Part shown: positions 10,202-21,644 of the stretch, one piece after another
Layout: each line of letters opens with the position of its first letter
How positions within the stretch are numbered: the stretch's first letter is position 1
Source: Lichtheimia corymbifera B2541
Lineage: Eukaryota > Mucoromycota > Mucoromycetes > Mucorales > Lichtheimiaceae
NCBI GenBank assembly: GCA_000697475.1
Contig: JNEU01001003.1
Coordinates: 186,001-250,000, forward strand
Reading direction: 5' to 3'
Length of the DNA: 64,000 bases
Notes under the pieces: model-generated
The model's input: only the letters and a program-made list of their open reading frames with translations
Told to the model about the DNA's origin: nothing
Database searches by the model: none
Made by a program: the position numbers and the translations under genes

Positions 10202-11382
10202 ATGGGATCCGACAAGGCAGCAGACAGATCCGAGGCAAAGAAGAAGCATTCGAAAAAGGAATCGAAAAAGAAGGCAGCCAAAGAGTCAATCGAGGTATGC
10301 ATTGGCTTGATCGATCACAGCTCGCGTCTGGTTGCATTGACACTTTACACTTATTCTAGGCTATTCATGAAGAATCGTCACCAAAGAAAGAGGTAAGTTG
10401 AAAAGTTGTTGTGTCGCATTGGCAACTCATGGGTTCATGTTGTAGAAAAAGAAGAGCAAAAAGAGCAACAAGGAGGATAAAGACATGGACAAGTCGACTA
10501 GCGTTGAAAAGAAGGAAGATCATGTAACTACTGAAAAGGTAAGTGTATATTGATGCTAGCATGATAAATGATATATTGATTGGATGGCGTATATACAGGC
10601 TGATCAGCAATCAAGCACGGATGACGCTGACAATGTCGACTCAACCACCGATAACAAGGCAAAGAAGAACAAGGTGATTATAAAGAAAGGGTGGTTAAAG
10701 AGGTGAGCTTATACTGATGGTAAGATAGGGAAAGAAGCGTAAAGCCAAGTCGCAACCAGAAACCACTGTCAAACGGGCTGCTACATCGGCACCAGGTGAG
10801 TGACCCCAGAGTAGGGGGGGGGGGGGGGGGGTTGTTGCGGGTGTATGTTAATCGAACGAAATATATTAGATGGTATAACCTACCTCCGTCAATTTCATTC
10901 TGACCGGGAGTCATGGAAATTCAACAAGGTGCATCAAACATGGCTACTCAAACACATGTATGATCTGGATACGGTAAGTGCTTCAATATAGTTCCCGGAT
11001 TGAATCGGGTGCCCTAATATTGGATGATGCACGTAGATTGAGCAATCTGACTTTGACATCTTGGTGGAATACCTGAAAGGTCTCAAGGGAGCTGCAAGAG
11101 ATGTAAGTGGCAAACCGGGGAATGATGATGATACGAAGGAGAGAGATAAGGTTTCAGAATGGTATAAATTAACCAATATCACATGAATAGCGAACATTGA
11201 CACAGGCACAAGACATGATTCCTCCCGAAACAACTGATTTTGATCAACCTGAATTTGATGCAGAAGCCGCTCTCGCAGCTGTCGCTCCACAACCTGTTGC
11301 AGCACCAACACCAGCAAACGAAGAGAATGACACCCCTGTCGTCAAGCGTGCTCGTGCAGTAGCACACGCCTTGTCTTGTTGA
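10202..11382 (+). CDS. WKF-domain protein (C7orf50-like)
   Basis: Eight exons (10202-10294, 10360-10392, 10446-10538, 10599-10673, 10729-10795, 10870-10973, 11037-11102, 11191-11382) give 240 aa with all phases matched. The N-terminal half is Lys-rich (KKHSKKESKKKA and similar), ending in a basic GKKRKAK that suggests nuclear or nucleolar import. The C-terminal domain holds the family signature SWKFNKVHQTWLLKHMYD followed by ILVEYLKGLKGAARD, the WKF domain of human C7orf50 and related proteins, whose location is nucleolar. The tail is acidic and Ala-rich. The molecular role is not established. Intron 5 holds a run of about 18 G. The many short exons encoding charged repeats are normal here. 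Confidence 0.85.
10815..10834 (+). repeat. poly-G tract in WKF gene intron
   Basis: A run of about 18-20 G in intron 5, near its 5' end. Likely to vary in length and to be difficult to sequence. Confidence 0.8.
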
Positions 11383-12360
11383 TCAGCAACCACATGTATA
11401 CATACACACGCACACACATATACACACATATACACGCACACATGTCGCATATATTCAACATCGTTTTGTCAATATATTACTACTACAACCCATGAATCAT
11501 GAATGCAATATGAAAGGACCACTTTAGTGATTCAGCAAAAAAGAGAAATGTATTAAAAGGATGCGCACGGATGTTGTTGCAACAACAGCTTGATCCCAGC
11601 CTTTGTACAACTTTGCACCGCCACCATAAGAATGGAATGCCAAGCCAAGCTGAGGCGTGTTTGTGATATTGTTGTTTATGTGGTCAGGTTCCAAGGGTTA
11701 AAAGGGAGGAGGAATACATGTGTGTGTGAGTGTGTGAAATTGGATATGAGGTGATGGTTGGCTATGTTGGGGGGAGGTTAGGCAGGGGTGGAACAGCAAG
11801 AGAGTATTGGTGTTTCCTGATGGCGTGGTACAAGAGGATTGCATGACATCTCGATGTAACCAGCTGCAGCAGCTCAGCGAATGACTCGGCGCCACAATAC
11901 AATTTGTTTGTTGCGTGATTGGAAAAGAGAAAAGCAGCACTGCATTGAGTTATGATTAGAAACGACAAACGGCGTAGTCATTTTCATGGCCAACCAGTAT
12001 TTTCTTTTATGCAAAAACGGAATAATCGGACCGGGCAAAACACCAAAAAGCCCATACGCAAATTAAGACAGGATGGTCATGCCGTCATCGACGTACATGA
12101 ATACAACTCGATAATACGGCTGTGCCAACCTTTTTGGTTGTCGGAAGTTGATTCCCACCACCCCTTTTTTGGTTTGTATCTTTTTAATCACGGCATCTCG
12201 TTTCCTGTTCATTTGCCTCCCTCTTCTTCCTTACAATTCCCACCTTCTTTCTTTTCAAGTGCATATATCACTCGACAGCTTATACGCCACATCAACTTAT
12301 CCTTATACACACAAGCACACACACACACGCACACACACAGCATCCGCCATTATTCGAGAC
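11383..12360. other. intergenic region with CA-rich microsatellite
   Basis: 3' UTR and the next promoter. A CACACA/TATACA microsatellite at 11400-11445 and a second CA-rich tract at 12305-12340, immediately before the next start codon. No gene supported. Confidence 0.45.
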
Positions 12361-14282
12361 ATGACTACAACTATCAGTAAAAGTACAACCCCCGCAGCCG
12401 TAAAAGCATCCGGATCACCAGCCAAGAAGAAACAACGAAACAATGCTGCCAAGAAAAGTTCAGTTGCTACGGCATCACAGCAACCTGTTTTCCCAGCCAA
12501 CCGTGACAATGTATCCATTGACCAGAATAAACCAGTATTTATGGCAGCCGCAGCTGCAGCCGCAGCTAACGATCTTGCTATGGTATTTCCATTCAGTGGT
12601 ATGAATACCAGCAGCACGGAGCAACAATCATCGGCCTTTTCAGCTAAGCCGAAAGAAGTATCAGCAGGTCCCCCACGTCACGAGAACACGACATTGTTAC
12701 CAATAGCAAGCTCACAAATGGCGACTGGTTCTCCCGCACCACCACCAACTGCAGGTCCGATTGCATGGCACCTGTTGTTATCGTACTATTATCAGCAACA
12801 GCTTTTGTTACCTCCTTTGGTTAAGGATGATGTATTTCTAGCAGCACCCTCTATAATCAATGACAATGAATCTGTCATTACAACCAACAGCAGCAATGAT
12901 GATGGCAGCAACAGCAGTGCAACAGCAGCAGCAGCAGCCCCTAACTCAACTGTTGGGTGGGCCCCTACCCCTTGCTTGTCCCCCGTAACATCTCCTTCGG
13001 ACTTTTTGTGCAACCACGAGCCGCTCTTTGACGGCATCGAGGATCTGCAGCAGCAACAGCAACAACATAAACACACACATAACAGCAACTATTTTGACGA
13101 CAATGACGATACCCCAATCACCTCCAATATCACCAATGATGATCATCCTGCTTCTGAAACAAGTGATTCACCTGCAACACCACCGCCATTATTCGATTGG
13201 TACGATTTCAAGGACGACAACGATAATGCCGCACACATGCCTACTCCTTCGCCAACAGCTTCCGATCATGAATCCTGCAGTCTGTTTGGTGATGTCGATG
13301 AGCCACTTGATTTCGATGATGAAATCAGTAGCATATGCAGCGATGAAGATATCACTCGACGACGAGAATTGTCATTTGATGATGATGAAGAGGAAGATGA
13401 AGACGATGAAGACGATGAGGAGGATGATTATGCTCTACCATCATCAGGCACATCACTCAAACGAAAGCGATCCATGTTGAGTAGTGATGAGGAAGATGAT
13501 GATGATGAAGGTGACCAAGGTATCATGGAGCATGTTGAAGAAGATCAAGAAGAATCGACCAAGGATAATATACCAGTATTACAACGTTTGCATCGTTTAC
13601 GACTATCACCACCAGCTGCATCCAAACCAACAACAACTACGCGCAAAACACCCGTGAACCAGCAACGTAAGCAGAAACCCAAACCTGCTGCCAAGAGACG
13701 CACCAAGAGACATTCTGGTAGACGTGGTGCACGACCTAAGACTATTCCTGCTGCTGCTGTATATGATGATCTGGAAGATGAGCAAGATGGTGTACACCGC
13801 ACAATCTTTGAGCGTTTGACGCATGCTGGTATTGATTGGTGTCGCTATTGTGGTACAACCGAAGGTGTAAATTGGCGTCCAGGTCCTTGGGGCAAACGCA
13901 CCTTGTGCAAGTAAGTAATCACAATATGGATGATGAGTGATCCTTATATTAATCTCTGCCTTATAGCAAACACGGATGTGACTACAAGGGTTATGGTATT
14001 GCAAGCCGACTACCACGATTGGATCTGTCCGCATTTTCAAACGAGAAATTGGAAGATCGGCGACGACCGGTAGTGCAGCAATTTTGTGTTGTCTGTCAAA
14101 AACCAGAATCGACCAATGACAACAAATTGATCCCTTGTGAAGGTGGCTGTTCTCGTGCTTATCACCAACAATGTCGTATTCCTGCAATCACAACGGCTGC
14201 CTATCAAGATCAGCAATGGTGCTGCAGCACCGTTTGTCGTGAAAATCGCAAACGCAACAAGGTTGGGCCCTATGAAATGTGA
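12361..14282 (+). CDS. nuclear protein with GATA-like and PHD zinc fingers
   Basis: Two exons, 12361-13910 and 13967-14282 (intron GTAAGT...TTATAG), give 621 aa. The first 500 residues are low complexity: Ala runs, Gln runs, an acidic block of Asp/Glu (about residues 340-360 and 380-395), and basic NLS-like stretches (KRRTKRHSGRRGARPK). A GATA-like finger follows, split by the intron: CRYCGTTEGVNWRPGPWGKR, then LCNKHGC, where the usual CNAC is CNKHGC. Right after it is a PHD-type C4HC3 finger (FCVVCQKPE, PCEGGC, YHQQC, CCSTVC). This pairing suggests chromatin or transcription control. The real start could be further upstream, since the frame is open, but the ATG at 12361 has the first plausible context. 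Confidence 0.8.
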
Positions 14283-15045
14283 TTTTACTTTCCATGCTCG
14301 ATTTTCTTTTTCTTTATGCACGGCACAAACAACATATTTCCCCTTATTTCATGGCATCACATACAACACAAACCCATTAAGCAGCATACATTACACACAC
14401 TCACACACACAACACATGCAATTCAACTCCAGCACTTTTCATGATTCCCCCATCCACACACACACACGCACTACACACACAACATATATATCTGCATTGA
14501 TTCCACATTTGCATCATTTTCCTTCTCTCTCTTGTTCATACACATGGATCATATATATATCACGTATATCTTAGTGGACCCTTTTTTTTCTTTTGTATAG
14601 CGTATTAGAATGATACTTCTTTTTTTCCCTCACACATTCTGTCATGTCACATGGTTCCAGTAAATGTAAACGCCGCTGTCCTCCCATCAATCCCCCCAAT
14701 AAACAAAGCAGCATGTAACACTAGTATTTTGCAGTTGATTCACTTTTTTACAAGGAGACCAAAAAGACGACAACGATGGAGGATATCGTTGCAAGGTATG
14801 TGTTTTCAAGACAGAATTTGAATCGATCCAAAAAAGTGAAGCGTGTGCACAAAAAGGGCCGCCACATTCCATGCTGAACAATCACCTGGTATATCTTTTT
14901 TCTTTCTATCGTTGTTTTTTTTTTCTCCAAGGCGACCACGATGCGATCACGTTTGCTTCTATCTGGTAACAAAGAAAGAGGGAGTGTATAAAGGCAAGGA
15001 TCACGAGAACCAATAGGATTTACGTTTTGTATAGGCATAGCATGG
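14283..15045. other. intergenic region
   Basis: 3' UTR of the zinc-finger gene with CA-rich repeats (14395-14480) and T-rich runs, then AT-rich promoter space for the deacetylase-like gene. No gene supported. Confidence 0.45.
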
Positions 15046-16286
15046 ATGCTACTCTTGTTTATTACACATGGGGTGCGGGCTGACTCTGGTATAACAAAAA
15101 TGGGGGATGAGGCGTGTGTTGGTTGTACTACATGGATCAGCTCACATGTGCATATGTAATATACTCTGGCAGATACCATGTTGTTGCCTATCTGGAACCA
15201 TCCAACAAATGCACCCAGTGCAAGCGGTACCAATAATCCTGCCCCTCAAGCAACTGCATGTGCGCATCAAGGCCATATTGCAATGACTTATGTGAGTTAG
15301 ACCGCCATGATCATTGAATAATGTGATTGACGTAGTAGTATATTAGAACGAGGGACCTAGCGATGTCACTGCCAAGGTATTGAATGGACTCAAGGCTGGT
15401 CAAGCCAAAGCAAGCTTTTTCGTCAATGCTACCTGGTAAGAAAAGTTCGATGTACCTGCTATTCTTTATAACTGACACCATCAAAAGGTTGTACACCCAG
15501 CAATACGCCATGATTTTGCAACGTGCATACAACGACGGTCATTTGATCGGCATGACATATCGAGCACCTGGTGATTCATCTGAAGGACTTACTGACCAAC
15601 AGATCCGTGATGATGTTACCAACACGGCCAAGGTGATCGAGACATTGATTGGCGTTGCGCCCAAATATATCCGTTTGCATTACTCGCAACCCGAAGACAC
15701 CCGTTTGGAAAATATTGTGCGCGATATGGGCTACACACTTATCTACTATAACCTTGATACACAAGATTACAACTACAAGAACAATCCTAAGGGACTTGCC
15801 GAGTTATATAAATCGACCTTTGAAAAGCAGCTCGATACATATGACTCCAAGGGATCCTTCATTTCAGTGCAATATGATATCCCTGATACCGGATCATGGC
15901 AAGCCATCTACGATACCATCAACGAAATTGATAAAGCTGGTTACACAATGGTGCGCTTGGATGGATGTCTCAATGATAAGAAGCCATACAAGAAATGTAA
16001 GTATGGGGTCGGAATGGAAATTGATGAGGTCGCTCATGCGCATGATAATTTCACAGCTGCTACATCAAAGGAATTCGTCAGCGACAAGCATTCATTGGGT
16101 GCATCGAGTTACAAGCAAGGTCAAAAGATGGTTGATGAACCACCCCAAGTGACGAGTGACAAAAAGTCCGATGATGCCGTGAATGAGGATAAGGAACTGC
16201 AGGAGAATGAAGCTGTTTCTTGGTCCTCCTGGTCAAGCTGGATCAGCACGGCATGCTTTGCTATCATTATGTGCCTTTTGGCTTAA
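15046..16286 (+). CDS. chitin-deacetylase-like surface protein, catalytic motifs lost
   Basis: Exons 15046-15088, 15173-15291, 15347-15435 and 15488-16286 give 349 aa. The N-terminus is a short signal peptide (MLLLFITHGVRA). The fold is polysaccharide deacetylase (NodB, CE4): GHIAMTYNEGPS, ASFFVNATW, LIYYNLDTQDYNY and SFISVQYDIPDTGSW align with family motifs. The C-terminus ends in a hydrophobic GPI-type tail (WISTACFAIIMCLLA) after a Ser/Asp-rich spacer. Motif 1 reads TYNEGP instead of T(F/Y)DDGP, the metal-binding HxxxH of motif 2 is absent (HLIGMTYRAP), and motif 3 lacks RPPYG. It is therefore probably a wall-anchored pseudoenzyme or a polysaccharide-binding protein. A 60-nt GTAAGT...CAG segment (15997-16056) is open in frame and could be spliced optionally. 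Confidence 0.85.
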
Positions 16287-16572
16287 TCACCATTATCTAC
16301 GTATTATTTATTCTAATAAAGAACAAGGAGCACAACAATCAAATATAAATGGAATGGGTTCAAGAGTCTATAAGAACCACCACTAGGCCTTGGAAGGTGC
16401 TTGCTAACCGCTTTCACATCAGGTAATCCATCCATCAGCCATATTGGGTTGGCACGTTATAGAAGCATTCACCTGGATCTCCACGTAACTTGCCAAGCGT
16501 ATAAAAAAGCAAGCTCCTCCATGTAGCTGCAAAGCTATTTGATTGTGTTCTCTGAATTAATCACGTTGCATC

Positions 16573-16631
16573 ATGTCGAGATCGACTACCGCAAAAACTC
16601 GTGACACCCGTGAAAAGTATTGTTTCCAAAG
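16573..16631 (+). pseudogene. possible truncated first exon
   Basis: An ATG 70 bp after a TATA-like GTATAAAAAAG (16499-16509) opens a 20-codon frame (MSRSTTAKTRDTREKY...) and ends at a good donor, AAG|GTATGT. No continuing exon is visible, and repeat copy A starts about 70 bp later. This looks like the start of a gene cut off by the repeat, but it is short. Confidence 0.25.
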
Positions 16632-16701
16632 GTATGTATTGATATACTTGTTCTTCGTCTATACTATCGACAAGGCCATATACATCACCAAAAATTATGC
16701 T

Positions 16702-18345
16702 ATCGAATACAGCCTTTGTTCAAGACACAATGAATCAATCCCCTTTCTCTCGCCTCTCCTTTTCCTTTATCACAGCATTTACAAGTGGATATAGAACATT
16801 CCTCATACATCTTTCTCTAATACATGGGAAGGTCCAACTCAAGTTTCTGCCCTTTTTGGGCGTGCATTGTGCAAAAGTGGATGGACTGAAGTGGCACTTC
16901 ATGCGTGATGGCGACTTATATGCAGCTGGATTGATGACGATGGTAGTACATGGTTGACAGGTTGCACAAAGAGTGATGCTGATGGCTGCCATGGAGCAGC
17001 GTATAAAGTACGATAATTGGGTGCATCAAGCACAGCGGTCAAGTTGACAATGGATACACTTATATATCCAATATCTTCCATCCCATATACCAAACCAATA
17101 TCCATATCCATATCCATATCCATAATTCATATCCATATCCACAGAAATTCGTATGTATTGAATCAAGTTGCTACACGTAGATAAAGCTGCTTCTATACAA
17201 TGGCTATCTGCTGTCCACATAAGAAAGGCTGCAAGGCATGCTGCTGCAAGTAAAGAACGTTGTTTGAGATAATGGTGTAAAGGACACGCTATATAGCAAC
17301 TGCTGCTACTTTTGGTCGCGGCAGAGGAGTGTGCAAGAGCGTGTGTTGTAGAGTGACAAGATTGTGAACGCTGTTTGAGACAATGGAGAATAGACAATGC
17401 TCATGGCAACTGCTGGAATGAATGCTGTTATACTCGGTCGTGGTAGAGGAGTGCACAAGAGGACGTGCACACGCCATGCAGTTACCATTCAGGCAAAGAC
17501 AATCGGATCAAGGCAGTTGTAGGCTTGACATGATGGGTTGAAGTAGTGCAATCGTTCGCAGGTTGTAGTTGTACTTGAATGCGGCAACAGTTGAGAATGG
17601 AAGCGGGAAGAGACAAGAAGCTGAGAGTGGAAGAAGTGGGAAATTTATAAGAGGCCAGGCACTGCCCTACAAATCCATGCACATCATAATTAATCCATGA
17701 CCTTGATTGCCTCTCTCGAACCTGAAACTTTCACACAAGATGCTCTTCGGCATGCTGATCAACTTTGTCTTAATAAAGAACACACACTTCATTTAAAAAT
17801 TTTGAATGGGAGAGCATAATGTGGGGTTTACTATGATAGCGGGAAATTGGGAAAGCGCCGGATTTATGAAAAAGTCAGTTAGTATGTAGTATCTTGGGAT
17901 TCCCCATTTCGCACTTGAAACTTGGTCAGAAGATTCGCTGGGTCATTCTGATCATTCCATTCATTTAAAAATCGCAGGCTTCACTATAAAAGTTTTGAAT
18001 GCGGGCGACCCAAAATGTAGGATGGACGATGACAAAAGTAAGGTCGACGCTCCCTAAGCCCGAGATCGCCCATCTCGCCCCTGAAACTTTCATGCAAGGT
18101 ACTTTCGACCGCGATGAGCAATTTAGACCTCATAAAGATGCCACGCTTCATTATGAAGATTTTGAATGGCAGCGTCCAAATGTATGGACGGGAACATACA
18201 TAAGATGGATGGCCCGCGCCCGCCGATATTGGCCATCCCCAACATGAAACTTGGTCAGAAGGTGCTCTCGGCCACGCTGATCAACTTTGTTCTCATAAAG
18301 ACGCCACACTTCATTATGACAATTTGAAGAAGCAGCCACCTTTAT
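16702..18345 (+). repeat. dispersed repeat, copy A
   Basis: About 1.64 kb that matches copy C (57172-58842) in order: a head (ATCGAATACAGCC...CAATGAATCA), a CCATAT microsatellite (17098-17142), a block with GTATGTATTGAATCAAG, an internal part with GCGGTAGAGGAGTG-like motifs, then four diverged repeat units beginning near 17704, 17890, 18058 and 18225. It encodes no long protein. Part of the internal block is duplicated (about 17330-17480). The 3' end runs into a sequence that is the reverse complement of the foldback element's terminal repeat (18345-18410). Confidence 0.8.
17098..17142. repeat. CCATAT microsatellite inside copy A
   Basis: Tandem TATCCA/CCATAT hexamers, interrupted once by AATTCAT. 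The same microsatellite sits at the equivalent place in copy C, so it was part of the ancestral repeat. Confidence 0.8.
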
Positions 18346-18457
18346 GTTTTTCATATGCTGAAAAGCATGATGCTATATGACAAGTGGTGTTTATTCATTG
18401 CAAAGTTTCATGCAAATGAGCTGTGTTGCACAAGCACGCCCATGCGCATCATCCGCT

Positions 18458-18930
18458 CTATCAGGGTTAAGGTACTTCGCAATGAACAAACACCACTTGT
18501 CATATAGCATCATGCTTACAGCATATGTAAAACATAAAGATGTTCATAACTAAAAATTCTACAATGAAACGTGGGGTCTGCAATCGAACGAAGTTGCGCG
18601 GCTGGGTGAAGCGCACTTTGTGTGCAAGTTTCACGATCGTCGTGGCCAATCTCACATTCACCCAATGTCACCACCAGCCTCATCAAAAAAAATTCAAGAG
18701 GTCGACCCTCGGATCCAGTTTGGCTGGTGGCGACATTGCGAAATCTCGGATTGGCCACTACGATCGTGAAACTTCTACACATGATACTTTCGACCCCGAC
18801 GAGCAACTTTGCTCTATGAAAGACCTCAAGTTTCATTGTAAAGTTTAGAGTTGTAGGGTGTTTTATGTTTTACATGCATGCTATAGGACAAGTGGTCTTT
18901 GTTCATTGTTAAGTAGCTTGACCCTGATAG
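18458..18930. mobile_element. foldback-type element with long inverted arms
   Basis: 473 bp that starts CTATCAGGGTTAAG and ends with the reverse complement of CTATCAGGGTCAAG. The arms match, with mismatches, for roughly 200 bp, including AATGAACAAA, CCACTTGTC, TATAGCAT, GTAAAACATAAA and CAATGAAAC blocks, centred near 18694. The inner part of each arm is one copy of the same repeat unit found in copies A, B and C. I see no transposase and no clear target-site duplication. Confidence 0.75.
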
Positions 18931-19531
18931 TGCAAAAGATGCAGAGGAATTCATGTAATATAACTCAGAGGGGCAGGGCTAAAAGGGTTCTTATTGGTGG
19001 AGAGTGCATGACAGACAATCCCTAAATAGTAAGGTACCCCCCTATGACAGTATGGTTAACGAGCCAAAAATGATCAATGCATCCAAGACTACGAGCGGTA
19101 GTGGTGTTGTTTGTCTCCAGGGTTCGTTTTCATATAAGGTATACATACAAGGTAGCTCATGCTGGTAGTGCCATTGCCATAATAGGTAAGCATTTTGATT
19201 TATGTACTTGTGCCACAGAGCTCATCTTTCTTAACCGTAATGATTTATGTAAGCTTACAATGGACCAATCTTCTGTAACAAGCAGTGTTGTTGGATACCA
19301 TTACTATGAATTTATTATCATTGAAAATACAAGCGTCTATTTGAACATGTATATATTCGTTATTGACACTACCCATTGACTAATCAGCATATGAACAAGG
19401 AAGCTTTTTTAATGAATGTAATTTGACAAGAGGAGCAAAAGCGTCTCGATACAATGATGTAAGTAATCCTATCTCGCCTTTCGGTCTTCAAATTTCTATC
19501 CTTCGTTTCATTCCATATGCCAACCAGTGGA
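18931..19531. other. unassigned sequence in repeat island
   Basis: No supported gene. A 100-codon open frame at 19077-19379 has no recognisable domain. Confidence 0.35.
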
Positions 19532-20004
19532 TCACAGAGAATCAGCAGGTATCATTGCGTCATTGTATTCTTTGTTGCTGCCGCCAGAGGTATCTTCATC
19601 CATGATTGTAGAAGTAGCTGTTGCATGCATTGACTTGAGTGTTGCAATATCATCCACGGTGGTAAACCCTCTTTCGTCAAAGATATAAGGACCCCTTGTC
19701 CATGCCATCCAATCCATCATCATCCTCAACCGTATACACATGGTACAATTCATCGCTCCTGCTGACGACGCGCCAAGTAGCCAACGCAACATTCCAGGAT
19801 TCCACATTACTCCACTTGATTGCATCCATCCATCCCTCCATAACCATAGCAAGCCCAACAAGAAAGAGCCTCTGTGATCGCTGCTGATATGCTTCCTTTT
19901 CCATCCGGCTGTTGGTCTATCTCGTTCTTAGTCATTTTCATTGCAGCTCTGCCAGGCGAAGAGTGCTTGTATTGCTGGGTACTTGATAGCTTATATGGGG
20001 TCAT
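19532..20004 (-). pseudogene. gene remnant with frame breaks
   Basis: On the minus strand a protein-like segment reads through successive frames: an N-terminal piece with TKNEIDQQPDGKGSISA, a middle with SNVESWNVALATWRVVSRS and DELYHVYTVEDDD, then a frame change at about 19680 into PYIFDERGFTTVDDIATL. The composition is protein-like, but the frame changes lack splice signals. Repeat copy B begins immediately next to it. No family recognised. Confidence 0.35.
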
Positions 20005-20007
20005 TCA

Positions 20008-21250
20008 CTGGAAATCGTATGTATTGAAGCACGTTGCTACACGTAAATAAAGCTGCCTCCATACAATGGCGGACAGCAGGAAGACGCGGCTGTAAGGCAG
20101 GTTGCTGCAAGTAACTTGAGACGATGGAGTAGCAACTGTTGTTACGTTGGTCGTGCAGAGGAGAGTGCAAGAGCGTGTGTTGTAGTAGAGAGAACGCTGT
20201 TTGAGACAATGGAGTGAAGGCCTTGCTACTGGTAGAAGAGGGACGAGAAGGTTGTGTACGCGCCATGGAACTTGCCATTCAGCCAAAGACCATCGGATCA
20301 AGACAGTTGTAGGATTGACATGATCGGTTGAAGCAGGACAATTGTTCGCAGGTTGTAGTTGTACTTGAATGCATCAACGGTTGAGATTGGGAGGAAGAGG
20401 CAGGATCCAGGGAGTGGAAGAGCTGAAAATTAAATGTCAGGCACTGACATACATCATACACACACACTGAAATCAACCCATGACGTCGAGATTGCCTACC
20501 TCGAACTTGAAACTTTCACACAAGATGCTTCTGGACATGCTGATCAACTTTCTATTAATAAAGAACCCATGCTTCATTTGAAAATTTTGAATGGGAGGAC
20601 GTAATGTGGGGTTTACTATGATCGACGGAAATTCCGGACCCGCCCGGATTCATTGAAATGCCAAACAGTATGCATAATCTTGGGATTCCTCATTTTGAAC
20701 TTGAAACTTGGTAAGCAGGTTCTCTGAGTCATGCTGATCAACTCCATTCATTTAAAAACCGCACGTTTCATTGTGGTGTTTTATGAATCCGGCGGTCCAA
20801 ATATAAGGAGAGATGATGGACAGACGGAACGCGAGTAGGGTGCATAGCGGACACCCCCGCGGTTGTCCACCTCCATCGCTAAAGTTGGTCAGGCCGTGGG
20901 CTTCGACATGCTGATCAACTCCATTCAAATAAAAGTCGCAGGCTTCATTGTGAGAAATAAAATGGGAGCGTCGGATGATAAACAGATGGGTACATATGGA
21001 GTGTGGACGGCCCCATCACCTTGAGATTGCCCATTTCGAACCTGAAAGTTTCACACAAGATGCTTTTGGGCATGCTGATCAATTTTGTCATAATAAAGTC
21101 TCTACGCTTCATTACGAAAATTTTGAATGGAAGGGTATTAATGTAGGAGAGACTATGGTGAACGATGGGAAATTAATAAATATGACACTGAGCTCGTCTG
21201 TTCGCTGCCGTGGACATTGCTCTAGGGCAGCTTGTTATAGATGTAGTCAC
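20008..21250 (+). repeat. dispersed repeat, copy B (5' truncated)
   Basis: About 1.24 kb matching the 3' two-thirds of copies A and C. It starts at the GTATGTATTGAA block, carries the ACGCGGCTGTAAGG and GGTAGAAGAGGGACG region, then four repeat units starting near 20484, 20680, 20860 and 21020. Its 3' end shares CTCTAGGGCAGC with CTCCAGGGCAGC of copy C. Confidence 0.8.
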
Positions 21251-21324
21251 CTATTATCAAGATATGCTGGGTGAGCCTAAAGGTATAAACTGAATGGATT
21301 ACATGCTCCTATAAGCACGCAGCT

Positions 21325-21562
21325 ATGAAGCAAGGGATGATGATTCAGAATGAGGATGACTCTGAAGGCGACCATCAAAGCATGGACGAACCTCATCGGT
21401 GGTGGATAAATCACCCCACAGTCAACAACAGGGCACAGCATCACAACAAGGCCACATGAAGACGCTATCCCAACAACTACAAGTTATCGATCCATGGTCG
21501 ATTGTAACGAGGCCTAAGAACGCGAATCATAATAAGCGACATAGACTGTCAACCCCATCAAG
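21325..21562 (+). pseudogene. possible gene remnant, Gln-rich
   Basis: An ATG-started frame (MKQGMMIQNEDDSEGDHQ) passes, after a shift, into a Gln-rich frame (SQQQGTASQQGHMKTL, then VIDPWSIVTRPK) that ends at a donor-like AAG|GTAGGC. The two frames are not joined by a believable intron. It lies just downstream of repeat copy B. I treat it as a remnant. Confidence 0.25.
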
Positions 21563-21644
21563 GTAGGCACGTTAATTATATAACATCATGGTAAGACCTT
21601 TATTCCAAGAACGCGTTTATATAGGTACTCGTATAGTAACTTAT

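Noticed and set aside
12792..13480. Frames overlapping the GATA/PHD gene in other phases
   Set aside because: Low-complexity shadows of CAG and GAT repeats; the main frame continues to conserved zinc fingers.
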